A stretch of 13,322 bases of DNA from NCBI GenBank assembly GCA_964489215.1, contig CAZAYB010000059.1:1-13322 (forward strand), given 5' to 3'. This stretch comes from CAZAYB01 sp964489215. Its GTDB lineage: Bacteria; Planctomycetota; Phycisphaerae; Sedimentisphaerales; Anaerohalosphaeraceae. Position 1 is the stretch's first letter. Every line of letters begins with the position of its first letter. Under the pieces are notes generated by a model. That model was not told the origin of the DNA. It searched no databases and saw only the letters and a program-made list of their open reading frames with translations. Positions 7,617 to 13,322 of the stretch are shown here, piece by piece. The translations under genes were made by a program, and so were the position numbers.

Positions 7617-8405
7617 ATGGATAAACCCAAAGCTGTAATTTTGCGTGCAGCTGGAATTAACTGTGATGTAGAGACCGAAAAGGCGTTACAGCTTGCAGGT
7701 GCCGACCCGCGGCGTATTCACATTAACAGCATGATTGGAAAAGATAATTTCTTTGATGATTATCAGATTATTGTTTTTGCAGGCGGGTTCAGTTACGGTG
7801 ACGATGTCTCGGCTGGTAAAATACTTTCTAATCAGGTCATACATCATTTAAGGGACCAGATTAAAAAGTTTATTGATAAAGGCAAGCTTGTTATTGGGAT
7901 ATGCAACGGTTTTCAGGTTCTGGTAAAAACAGGAATTCTCCCTGGCTTGCCCGATATGGGACAGGCAAATGATTATGTCACCATAACAAACAATGACAAC
8001 GGAAAATTTGAAGACCGCTGGGTGTACCTTGAGCCTGACAGTCAAAGATGTGTTTTTCTTAAAAATGCTCCCAGAATATATCTGCCTATTGCCCATGGCG
8101 AAGGAAAAGTTGTAACAAAGGATAAGGATGTCCTGGAGAATATTATTCAAAACGGATACGTCGCTTTACGGTACACGGACCATGAGGGGGGGCTCGGCGG
8201 TTTTCCAGTAAACCCAAACGGCAGTATGGATTCGATTGCCGGTCTTACCGATTCTACCGGAAGAGTGCTGGGGTTAATGCCGCACCCGGAAAGACATATT
8301 CACAGGTGTCAGCATCCTCATTGGACAAGGCTTGACAATAATAGAAAACCTGATGGAATGGTTATTTTCAATAATGCTGTAGAATATGTAAGGCAAAATT
8401 TCTGA
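7617..8405 (+). CDS. purQ: Phosphoribosylformylglycinamidine synthase, glutamine amidotransferase subunit PurQ
   Basis: PurQ hydrolyses glutamine and channels ammonia to the PurSL synthase encoded 26 bp upstream. It is a class I glutaminase of 262 residues, slightly longer than the roughly 227 of Bacillus PurQ. Visible signatures are AGINCDVET at 12-20, GGFSYGDDVSAG at 56-67, the nucleophile Cys96 in GICNGFQVL, and the His223/Glu225 pair in MPHPERH at 221-227. The extra length lies partly in the C-terminal segment after PHPERH, with HRCQHPHW at 229-236. GGAG at 7607-7610 gives a good ribosome site 6 bases before the ATG. With the two PurS units already in PurSL, the full PurS-PurL-PurQ set is present. 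The gene converges on the response regulator with only 6 bp between them. Confidence 0.96.
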   Translation: MDKPKAVILRAAGINCDVETEKALQLAGADPRRIHINSMIGKDNFFDDYQIIVFAGGFSYGDDVSAGKILSNQVIHHLRDQIKKFIDKGKLVIGICNGFQVLVKTGILPGLPDMGQANDYVTITNNDNGKFEDRWVYLEPDSQRCVFLKNAPRIYLPIAHGEGKVVTKDKDVLENIIQNGYVALRYTDHEGGLGGFPVNPNGSMDSIAGLTDSTGRVLGLMPHPERHIHRCQHPHWTRLDNNRKPDGMVIFNNAVEYVRQNF

Positions 8406-8411
8406 TTTTTA

Positions 8412-8822
8412 TCAGCCGGCCGGTGCTTCCTGAATAAGGTTGAGTTTGCGCATTTCCTTTTCAAGGGCCTCTTTTTTAACCGGTTTGATTATATATGCCT
8501 CGCAGCCTGCGTTAAAAGCTCCGAAAATGTCACGCGACTGCTCCTTTGCGGTAGTCATTATGATTTTTACTCCTGAAAGACCGAGGATGTTATTCTTTTC
8601 TTCGATTTTTCTTATTTCTTCCAGTGCTTCCATGCCGTCAACCTCTGGCATCATAATATCAAGGCAGATAAGATCGTAAGGTTCATTTTTTTCCAATGCT
8701 AAACTGAAAGCATCGATTGCTTCCTGCCCATTTATCGCAATATCTGTTTCGCCGTAATCTTTAAGATATATCTGCATCAGTTTTCTGGCAGTAAAATCGT
8801 CCTCTACTATTAAACTTTTCAT
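8412..8822 (-). CDS. Single-domain response regulator (CheY-like receiver)
   Basis: This 136-residue protein is a lone receiver domain with no output domain. The acidic pocket is Glu7-Asp8-Asp9, the phospho-acceptor is Asp55 in CLDIMMP, the switch threonine is Thr90 or Thr91 in IIMTTAKE, and the conserved lysine is Lys113 in IIKPVKK. It lies 24 bp downstream of the hybrid kinase on the same strand, with GGGAG (minus strand, 8833-8829) 6 bases before its ATG. The two are therefore likely co-transcribed. It is probably the terminal acceptor of phosphate from the kinase HPt domain, acting by protein-protein contact in the manner of CheY or DivK, but its target cannot be seen here. Its purpose is otherwise unknown. 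Confidence 0.92.
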   Translation of the reverse strand: MKSLIVEDDFTARKLMQIYLKDYGETDIAINGQEAIDAFSLALEKNEPYDLICLDIMMPEVDGMEALEEIRKIEEKNNILGLSGVKIIMTTAKEQSRDIFGAFNAGCEAYIIKPVKKEALEKEMRKLNLIQEAPAG

Positions 8823-8846
8823 TTAAGGCTCCCAATTTTTGTTCCG

Positions 8847-11147
8847 TTATTTACTTGCCTTTTGTTTTTCCATGATTCTGTTACATAGAACTGTTAATTC
8901 GTCTACCTGGTTTTTGATGTCGTCAAGCTGCTGTTGGTTTGAAAGGTCCTCAAGGTCGGCAGCTTGTTTTGACAACATATCAAAACCAGCGCTGCTGCTG
9001 GCTCCTTTAAGCTGATGAGCCATGTTTTTGAATAATTCGTTGTTGGATTCACCGCATGCATCGGTAAGCTTTTCAAGCATTTTTGGAAGCTCGGCTAAGA
9101 ATACATCAACCACCTCGGACAGTTCAGGGTCATCCTGGAGTTGAGACGTAAGCTCAGGCTGATCAGTCGTTTGCTCCTGCTGCTTTGCAGATTCTGATTG
9201 CTCTGTCTGTGGTTGTTCCTGATTTTCGTTTACATGTGTAACGGTTTCATTTGATTGAGACTCGGTTTCGTTATTATCCGGATTCTGCATGAGACTTGCC
9301 ATTTTTTCATGAAGCAGTTTCTGCTTTATAGGCTTAGAAAGATAAGCATCACAGCCTGCATCCAGGCATTTCTGTTCATCACCTGTCATGGCGTTAGCTG
9401 TAAGTGCAATGATCGGCAGCTTACAGCCGTTTTTGCGTAACTGTCTTGTTGCCTCATAGCCGTTCATATTCGGCATTTGCATATCCATCAGGATAATATC
9501 GAAATTTTCATTTTCCACCATTTCAATTGCAATTTTGCCATCCTGTGCAACTTTGGATTCCATCCCCATTTTCTTTAGCACAAGTTCAACAAGCATCTGG
9601 TTTGAAGGGTTATCTTCAGCAACCAGAACCTTTCCGGTTAATTTTGGCTGATTTGACTTATCACTGAAGCCGTTTTGCTGTTCCATTGTGTAATCCTCAA
9701 TTAGCTCTGCCTTTTTCATGTTCTTTCCGGCGGGTATTATCAGTGAAAAGGTTGATCCTTTTCCAATTTTGCCGGATACTGCAATTCTCCCGCCCAGAAT
9801 TTCGACCAGTTTTTTTGTGATCGTAAGTCCAAGCCCTGTTCCGCCGTATTTACGGGTTGTGCTGCCATCTGCCTGTATGAATGACTCGAAGATGATTTCC
9901 CGTTTCTCAGGCGGTATCCCTATACCCGTATCTTCGACATCAAATCTTATCCAGTTTAGCGATCTTTCAGTAAAATACGCAATTTTGAGGTTTATATAGC
10001 CTGATTCAGTAAATTTAACGGCGTTATTGACTAAGTTTATCAGACATTGCCTGACTCTTGTCGGATCAGTCATGATTTGCTTTGGTATTGGCGTTTCCTG
10101 AATGATTTCGAACTCAAGCCCTCTTTTAACTATAATAGGTCTCATCATAGCTTCGACGCTGGTTATAAGACCAGGCAGAGATGTATCAATTACTTCAGGA
10201 TCCAGTTTGCCTGCTTCAATTTTAGAAAGGTCGAGAATATCATCTATCAGGAGCATTAAATTTTGAGCCGCCTCACGCATAAGGTCCAGGTATGACCGCT
10301 GCTCAGGGTTTAAGTTTTCCTTTGCGAGTATTTCACCAAAACCAATAATTGCGTTCATTGGTGTTCTTATTTCATGGCTTGTATTGGCAAGAAAGTCGGT
10401 TTTGGCTTCATTAGCTTTTTCAGCTTCATGTGCCATCATATTTGCACGCTCAATAGAAATTTCCAGCTTATGGTTCAGCATTTCAGCTTCGTTTTTTGCC
10501 TGATTTGCCTCTTCCATAAGCTTTACGGCCGCGGCTTGAGAGTCCGCAAGGGCCTGATTTTGTATTTCCAGAGCTTTATTAAGTTCCTGGTTTTTGTCAT
10601 TAGCGGACTTTTCCTGTTCCATTAATCTCAGAGCTTCTGTCCGGGAGCTTTCAAGGGCCTTGTTCTGCATTTCCAGAGCTTTGTTGGTATTTTGAAGTTC
10701 CTGCTGGGTTCTTTTTTGCTCTGTAATGTCGCTTAGAGTGATGATTACGTGATTTTGCCCATTTATTTTAATTGGAGCTGAATTGGCATTAAACCATAAA
10801 TCCCTCTTTTGGCTATCTCTTTGCAGGCTGAGCTGAATTTGAAGGCTTTGCACCTTTTCGTTTTTCAGTAATGACTTATCTATCAGTGTTCTGAATTCGC
10901 AGGTATCACAGAATGGAGTTTTGTCGCATTTTCCATTTGTTTGACAATGAAAACACCCAATTGCTATACCAGATCTGGTGTTTATCAGCTCATTTGAGTC
11001 AGTTTGGAACATGTCTCTGGCAGTTTTGTTAGCCATTACAACGATTTTATCGCTGTTGAGAATCAACATTCCCACTGGGGCGGCGTCAACTATTGTTTGA
11101 AGACTGTCCTGATCCCCCGCAATTATGCTTCTTATTCTATCAGGCAT
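8847..11147 (-). CDS. Cytoplasmic hybrid histidine kinase: PAS, coiled coil, HisKA, HATPase, receiver, HPt
   Basis: The 766 residues contain a full phosphorelay. The PAS domain spans about 12-145 and carries a cysteine cluster (Cys65, 68, 74, 80, 83). A long coiled coil runs from 146 to 245, including two 35-residue repeats (157-191 and 192-226). HisKA has phospho-acceptor His258 in SHEIRTP. The ATPase shows the N box around NLVNNAVKF at 371-379, DTGIG at 406-410 and KYGGTGLGL at 433-441. The receiver has Asp512 and acceptor Asp555 in LMDMQMP, with Lys605. A Gln/Glu/Asn-rich linker (622-675) leads to an HPt domain with His711 in AHQLKGAS. No signal peptide or membrane segment is visible, so sensing is inside the cell. 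The ATG at 11147 has only a weak GGA upstream. The receiver gene downstream is the probable final acceptor. The stimulus is unknown; the cysteines suggest a metal, Fe-S or redox input. Confidence 0.95.
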   Translation of the reverse strand: MPDRIRSIIAGDQDSLQTIVDAAPVGMLILNSDKIVVMANKTARDMFQTDSNELINTRSGIAIGCFHCQTNGKCDKTPFCDTCEFRTLIDKSLLKNEKVQSLQIQLSLQRDSQKRDLWFNANSAPIKINGQNHVIITLSDITEQKRTQQELQNTNKALEMQNKALESSRTEALRLMEQEKSANDKNQELNKALEIQNQALADSQAAAVKLMEEANQAKNEAEMLNHKLEISIERANMMAHEAEKANEAKTDFLANTSHEIRTPMNAIIGFGEILAKENLNPEQRSYLDLMREAAQNLMLLIDDILDLSKIEAGKLDPEVIDTSLPGLITSVEAMMRPIIVKRGLEFEIIQETPIPKQIMTDPTRVRQCLINLVNNAVKFTESGYINLKIAYFTERSLNWIRFDVEDTGIGIPPEKREIIFESFIQADGSTTRKYGGTGLGLTITKKLVEILGGRIAVSGKIGKGSTFSLIIPAGKNMKKAELIEDYTMEQQNGFSDKSNQPKLTGKVLVAEDNPSNQMLVELVLKKMGMESKVAQDGKIAIEMVENENFDIILMDMQMPNMNGYEATRQLRKNGCKLPIIALTANAMTGDEQKCLDAGCDAYLSKPIKQKLLHEKMASLMQNPDNNETESQSNETVTHVNENQEQPQTEQSESAKQQEQTTDQPELTSQLQDDPELSEVVDVFLAELPKMLEKLTDACGESNNELFKNMAHQLKGASSSAGFDMLSKQAADLEDLSNQQQLDDIKNQVDELTVLCNRIMEKQKASK

Positions 11148-11495
11148 TTTTCAGTCCAATTTTAACTATTCAATTTTATCAGCACATCAATTGTGTACAC
11201 TTTTAAGGATTAGCTTTAATTTCAAATCAGCGAATATCAGTTTCATAGTTATTTTTGGCAGTATTAGCAAAAAATCCCCCATTTTTGCGAATCAGGCACC
11301 TGTTATATCTAATTTTCGCTGGATTCCAATTTCAGAATTCTCTTTGTTGGTTAATGTTTCGTCAAAAAATGATACTGATTTTAGAAAAAAAGGGTCATTT
11401 TCCGCGTTTGACTGGCAATGCGATGCTTCTGATTGCCGATGGCAGTGTTTATTGGGACATTCTTTGAAATATATTAAAATTAAGGAAAACCCTTA

Positions 11496-11523
11496 TTGTA
11501 AAAAATAGTATTAACTATATAGT
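11496..11523 (+). promoter_or_regulatory. Candidate perR promoter
   Basis: TTGTAA at 11496-11501 (four of six bases of the -35 consensus) and TATAGT at 11518-11523 (five of six of the -10) are separated by 16 bases. Transcription would start near 11530, leaving an untranslated leader of about 90 bases before the perR ATG. No other pair this good is seen in the region. Confidence 0.45.
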
Positions 11524-11525
11524 TA
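11512..11525. promoter_or_regulatory. Candidate PerR operator: perfect 14-bp palindrome over the -10 box
   Basis: TAACTATATAGTTA is a perfect inverted repeat and covers the predicted -10 of perR, the usual place for a repressor. The heptamer TAGTATT occurs on both sides (11506-11512 and 11530-11536). The sequence is not the classical Per box of Bacillus. An ATATAGTT half also lies upstream of rubrerythrin (12086-12093). AT-rich palindromes arise easily by chance, so confidence is limited. Confidence 0.4.
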
Positions 11526-11620
11526 TTGTTAGTATTTATTTAAGTTTTTAAAATGTTTCGCCGAGGATAGCAAGGGGCAGCAATAAGCTAATTACAATTT
11601 GTTTTTGTATCTGGGGTGTA

Positions 11621-12052
11621 ATGGAAGAAAATTTAATAGAACAATTTGAGCTTTGCTGTCAAAAGGCTGGTTTGCGAAGGACTCCGCAGCGTTTTGCAGT
11701 TTATAAAGCGCTCGTTCAGTCACAGGACCATCCAAGTGCTGAAGAGGTTTACAGTCTGGTTAAGGTTGATATACCTAATATATCCCTGGATACTGTTAAC
11801 AGGACATTGCATACTCTTGCACAGGTAGGAGCTGCCAGTGTCGTTGAAGGGTCCAGCCAGGTTCGCCGTTATGATGGGCATATTGGCGACCATCAGCATT
11901 TCAAGTGTATTGTCTGTAACCGAATTATAGATTTTCATGATGAGATGCTGGATAATATTAAGGTTCCGGACTTTATCAGTAAAAATTATGAAGTTTACAG
12001 GAAGACGGTATTTTTTGAGGGTATATGCGATAAGTGTAAAGAAAAAAAGTAA
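11621..12052 (+). CDS. perR: Peroxide-sensing Fur-family repressor PerR
   Basis: This is a metal-dependent repressor that loses DNA binding when peroxide oxidises its iron-ligand histidines, releasing oxidative-stress genes. The 143 residues form a winged helix (LRRTPQRFAVYKAL near 18-31; recognition helix about 55-68) and a dimerisation domain. The structural zinc cysteines Cys96, Cys99, Cys136 and Cys139, and the regulatory metal ligands His37, Asp85, His91, His93 and Asp104, sit at the same residue numbers as in Bacillus subtilis PerR. Asp104 is the position that helps to tell PerR from Fur. In the recognition helix the usual ATVYR/N pattern reads DTVNR, so Asn60 replaces the conserved tyrosine. 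The ATG at 11621 follows a GGGGTG and gives the normal family length. Rubrerythrin and thiol peroxidase follow on the same strand, typical PerR targets. Confidence 0.93.
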   Translation: MEENLIEQFELCCQKAGLRRTPQRFAVYKALVQSQDHPSAEEVYSLVKVDIPNISLDTVNRTLHTLAQVGAASVVEGSSQVRRYDGHIGDHQHFKCIVCNRIIDFHDEMLDNIKVPDFISKNYEVYRKTVFFEGICDKCKEKK

Positions 12053-12115
12053 ATCACGATGTTAAAGGTTTAATTTTTTAAGTAAATATAGTTTTTTTAT
12101 CACAGGAGAAAAGAA

Positions 12116-12688
12116 ATGTCATTAAAAGGTTCCAGGACTGAACAAAATCTATTAACAGCCTTTGCTGGAGAATCACAGGCAAGAAACAGGTATACCTATT
12201 ACTCTTCCCAGGCTAAAAAGCAGGGTTTTGAGCAAATAGCAGCTATTTTCGAGGAAACAGCCAATCAGGAAAAGGAGCATGCCAAAAGGCTTTTCAAGTT
12301 TCTTGAAGGCGGTGAGGCCAGTATCAGTGCGGAATTTCCCGCAGGCGTTATAGGTGAGACTGTGGATAATTTAAAAGAGGCAGCAAATGGCGAGAGATAT
12401 GAAAATACCATAATGTATCCTGAATTTGCAAAAACAGCTGACAGTGAAGGTTTTAAGGAAATCGGGATAGTGTTCCGCTCTATTGCGGTTGCGGAAAAGC
12501 GTCACGAAGACAGATATACAAAGCTTGCCGATAACATCCAGAACGGTAAAGTTTTCAAAAGAGAAGGCAATGTAAGGTGGGTTTGCAGGAATTGCGGCTA
12601 TGTTCATGAAGGACCTGAGGCGCTTAAGATTTGTCCTGCCTGTGCTCATGAGCAAAAGCACTTTGAGCTTGAGGCCGATAACTTTTGA
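12116..12688 (+). CDS. rbr: Rubrerythrin (diiron peroxidase with C-terminal rubredoxin domain)
   Basis: This reduces hydrogen peroxide to water in the cytoplasm of anaerobes, using electrons relayed through a rubredoxin-type iron. At 190 residues it matches the classical Desulfovibrio protein (191). The four-helix ferritin-like domain shows the diiron ligands Glu19 (AGESQARNRY), Glu52 and His55 (NQEKEHA), Glu93 and Glu96 (GERYE), and Glu127 with His130 (AEKRHE). The C-terminal rubredoxin domain has Cys157 and Cys160 (CRNC), then Cys173 and Cys176 (CPAC). An excellent AGGAG lies 8 bases before the ATG. The gene begins 63 bp after perR, and a terminator-like hairpin follows it. The 63-bp spacer contains TATAGT at 12087-12092, which could be a separate -10, but no good -35 is paired with it. 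Control by PerR is inferred from position and family knowledge. Confidence 0.96.
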   Translation: MSLKGSRTEQNLLTAFAGESQARNRYTYYSSQAKKQGFEQIAAIFEETANQEKEHAKRLFKFLEGGEASISAEFPAGVIGETVDNLKEAANGERYENTIMYPEFAKTADSEGFKEIGIVFRSIAVAEKRHEDRYTKLADNIQNGKVFKREGNVRWVCRNCGYVHEGPEALKICPACAHEQKHFELEADNF

Positions 12689-12693
12689 TACAG

Positions 12694-12720
12694 GCTTCTA
12701 AAATGGAAGCGTATTTTTTT
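12694..12720 (+). terminator. Candidate Rho-independent terminator after rubrerythrin
   Basis: GCTTC at 12694-12698 pairs with GAAGC at 12706-12710; a further T-G wobble pair shortens the loop. The stem is followed within 3 bases by seven Ts (12714-12720). The stem is short, so termination may be partial, leaving some read-through into the thiol peroxidase gene. Confidence 0.5.
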
Positions 12721-12743
12721 AAGATATAGGATAATATAAAGTA

Positions 12744-13322
12744 ATGAATGTTTTGAGCCGATATATTAAAAACAAGTCGTTTGTATGGGGGCATATTTAC
12801 GATTCTTATGTTTTGTTTGATTTTAAGAAGAACAAAAAAAACATAATCGCTGCTCTTGTTGTATTTTCTATTTTGATGATTATCGGTTGTAAAGAGAAAG
12901 GGAATGAACAAATGAGCGAAACGACTGGGACCGTTACTATGAAAGGCGATGAGCTTACTTTAATCGGCAATAAAGTTGAAGTTGGCGATGATGCACCATC
13001 TTTTACAGTGACTGATAACAATCTTAATCCTGTTAAACTTGAGAATTATTCTGGTAAGATCAAGATTATTTCTGTAGTGCCCTCTTTGGATACAGGTGTT
13101 TGTGATAAGCAGACCAGGACATTTAACGAAAAGGCCTCGGCTTTGGGCGATAATGTTGTAGTGCTTACTATCAGCATGGATTTGCCTTTTGCTCAGTCAA
13201 GGTGGTGCGGTGCTGCTGGTGTAAAAAACGTATTAACCCTGAGTGATTTTAATGATGCTTCCTTCGGAACTGGTTACGGCGTATTGATAAAAGAAATGAG
13301 ACTGCTTACAAGGGCTGTGTTC
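12744..13322 (+). CDS. tpx: Thiol peroxidase (Tpx), possibly a lipoprotein, cut by the right window edge
   Basis: Tpx is an atypical two-cysteine peroxiredoxin that reduces hydrogen and alkyl peroxides using thioredoxin. Counting from the ATG at 12744, the Tpx body starts at residue 57. It shows VGDDAPSFTV at 80-89, the peroxidatic Cys120 in PSLDTGVC, PFAQSRWCGAAG with resolving Cys155, and ends in RAVF at the window edge, about 30 residues short of the usual end. The 56 residues before the body are in frame with no stop. They contain basic KKNKKN, a hydrophobic stretch and a lipobox-like IIGC (Cys49), as in lipoprotein signals. However, the stretch before KKNKKN is unusually long, and the ATG at 12744 has only a distant AGGA. 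An ATG at 12912, with AGGG upstream, would give the ordinary cytoplasmic Tpx. The enzyme identity is firm; the start and the location are open. Confidence 0.9.
   Translation, partial: MNVLSRYIKNKSFVWGHIYDSYVLFDFKKNKKNIIAALVVFSILMIIGCKEKGNEQMSETTGTVTMKGDELTLIGNKVEVGDDAPSFTVTDNNLNPVKLENYSGKIKIISVVPSLDTGVCDKQTRTFNEKASALGDNVVVLTISMDLPFAQSRWCGAAGVKNVLTLSDFNDASFGTGYGVLIKEMRLLTRAVF

Larger units (their letters stand above)
11148..11620. other. Divergent intergenic region between the kinase and perR (473 bp)
   Basis: AT-rich sequence with no recognisable gene. Short frames exist (for example plus 11255-11467, 70 codons), but they resemble no family I know and overlap one another in other frames. It must hold the kinase promoter, which I cannot place with confidence, and the perR promoter near its right end. 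Two features stand out: a 6-bp perfect inverted repeat GGCAAT/ATTGCC (11414-11419 and 11432-11437), and a TTAACTAT element at 11162-11169, close to the kinase start, that matches one half of the perR palindrome. Confidence 0.6.

Noticed and set aside
8402..8415. CTGAT-TTTT-ATCAG inverted repeat between purQ and the response regulator as a bidirectional terminator
   Set aside because: The stem is only 5 bp with two G-C pairs, and it is formed by the two stop codons themselves; too weak to call.
11414..11437. GGCAAT/ATTGCC hairpin as a terminator or structured RNA
   Set aside because: 6-bp stem with a 12-base loop, no T run after it and no further pairing; likely chance.
11125..11508. Plus-strand frames of 127 and 70 codons (11125-11508, 11255-11467) between the kinase and perR
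   Set aside because: They overlap each other in different frames, have no recognisable domain, and the first begins inside the kinase gene on the other strand.

Overview
The window is 13.3 kb of compact bacterial chromosome with an AT-leaning composition. It carries ten protein-coding genes (two cut by the window edges), no RNA genes, no mobile elements and no CRISPR array. A 100-N gap flanked by identical 55-base ends shows that this is a draft, k-mer-assembled scaffold, possibly from a metagenome. Gene content points to an anaerobic or microaerophilic bacterium: PerR, rubrerythrin and thiol peroxidase protect against peroxide, and there are no respiratory genes here. The tandem-PurS/PurL fusion, the coiled-coil hybrid kinase and the TsaC-phosphatase fusion are compatible with Planctomycetota of the Phycisphaerae type. 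That assignment is an inference of moderate confidence; a Firmicutes-like lineage is not excluded, because the TsaC/YwlE/RpiB order resembles Bacillus.

Layout. Positions 1-545 (minus) hold the N-terminal half of a glycerate kinase. Positions 716-2480 (plus) hold a TsaC (tRNA t6A synthesis) domain fused in frame to a YwlE-like arginine phosphatase, then rpiB overlapping it by 4 bp. Positions 2477-3634 (minus) hold accA, convergent with rpiB and sharing stop-codon bases. From a divergent promoter region (3635-3838) a plus-strand operon runs tyrA - purSL - purQ (3839-8405), with a 4-bp overlap between the first two. Converging on it are a single-domain response regulator and a hybrid histidine kinase (8412-11147, minus). 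After a 473-bp divergent intergenic region comes a plus-strand oxidative-stress cluster: perR, rubrerythrin and a thiol peroxidase cut by the right edge (11621-13322).

How the genes work together. PurSL and PurQ together make the complete formylglycinamidine ribonucleotide amidotransferase. TyrA supplies the tyrosine branch, and AccA is half of the carboxyltransferase of fatty-acid synthesis. The kinase has PAS, HisKA, HATPase, receiver and HPt domains; with the adjacent response regulator it can form a full His-Asp-His-Asp phosphorelay. PerR has all five metal-sensing and all four zinc residues at the same positions as Bacillus subtilis PerR. A perfect palindrome overlaps its predicted -10 box, suggesting autoregulation. 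The most interesting points are the TsaC-arginine phosphatase fusion, the two PurS copies fused to PurL, the cysteine-cluster PAS kinase facing the peroxide operon, and a possible lipoprotein form of thiol peroxidase. None of these alone amounts to a clearly new system.
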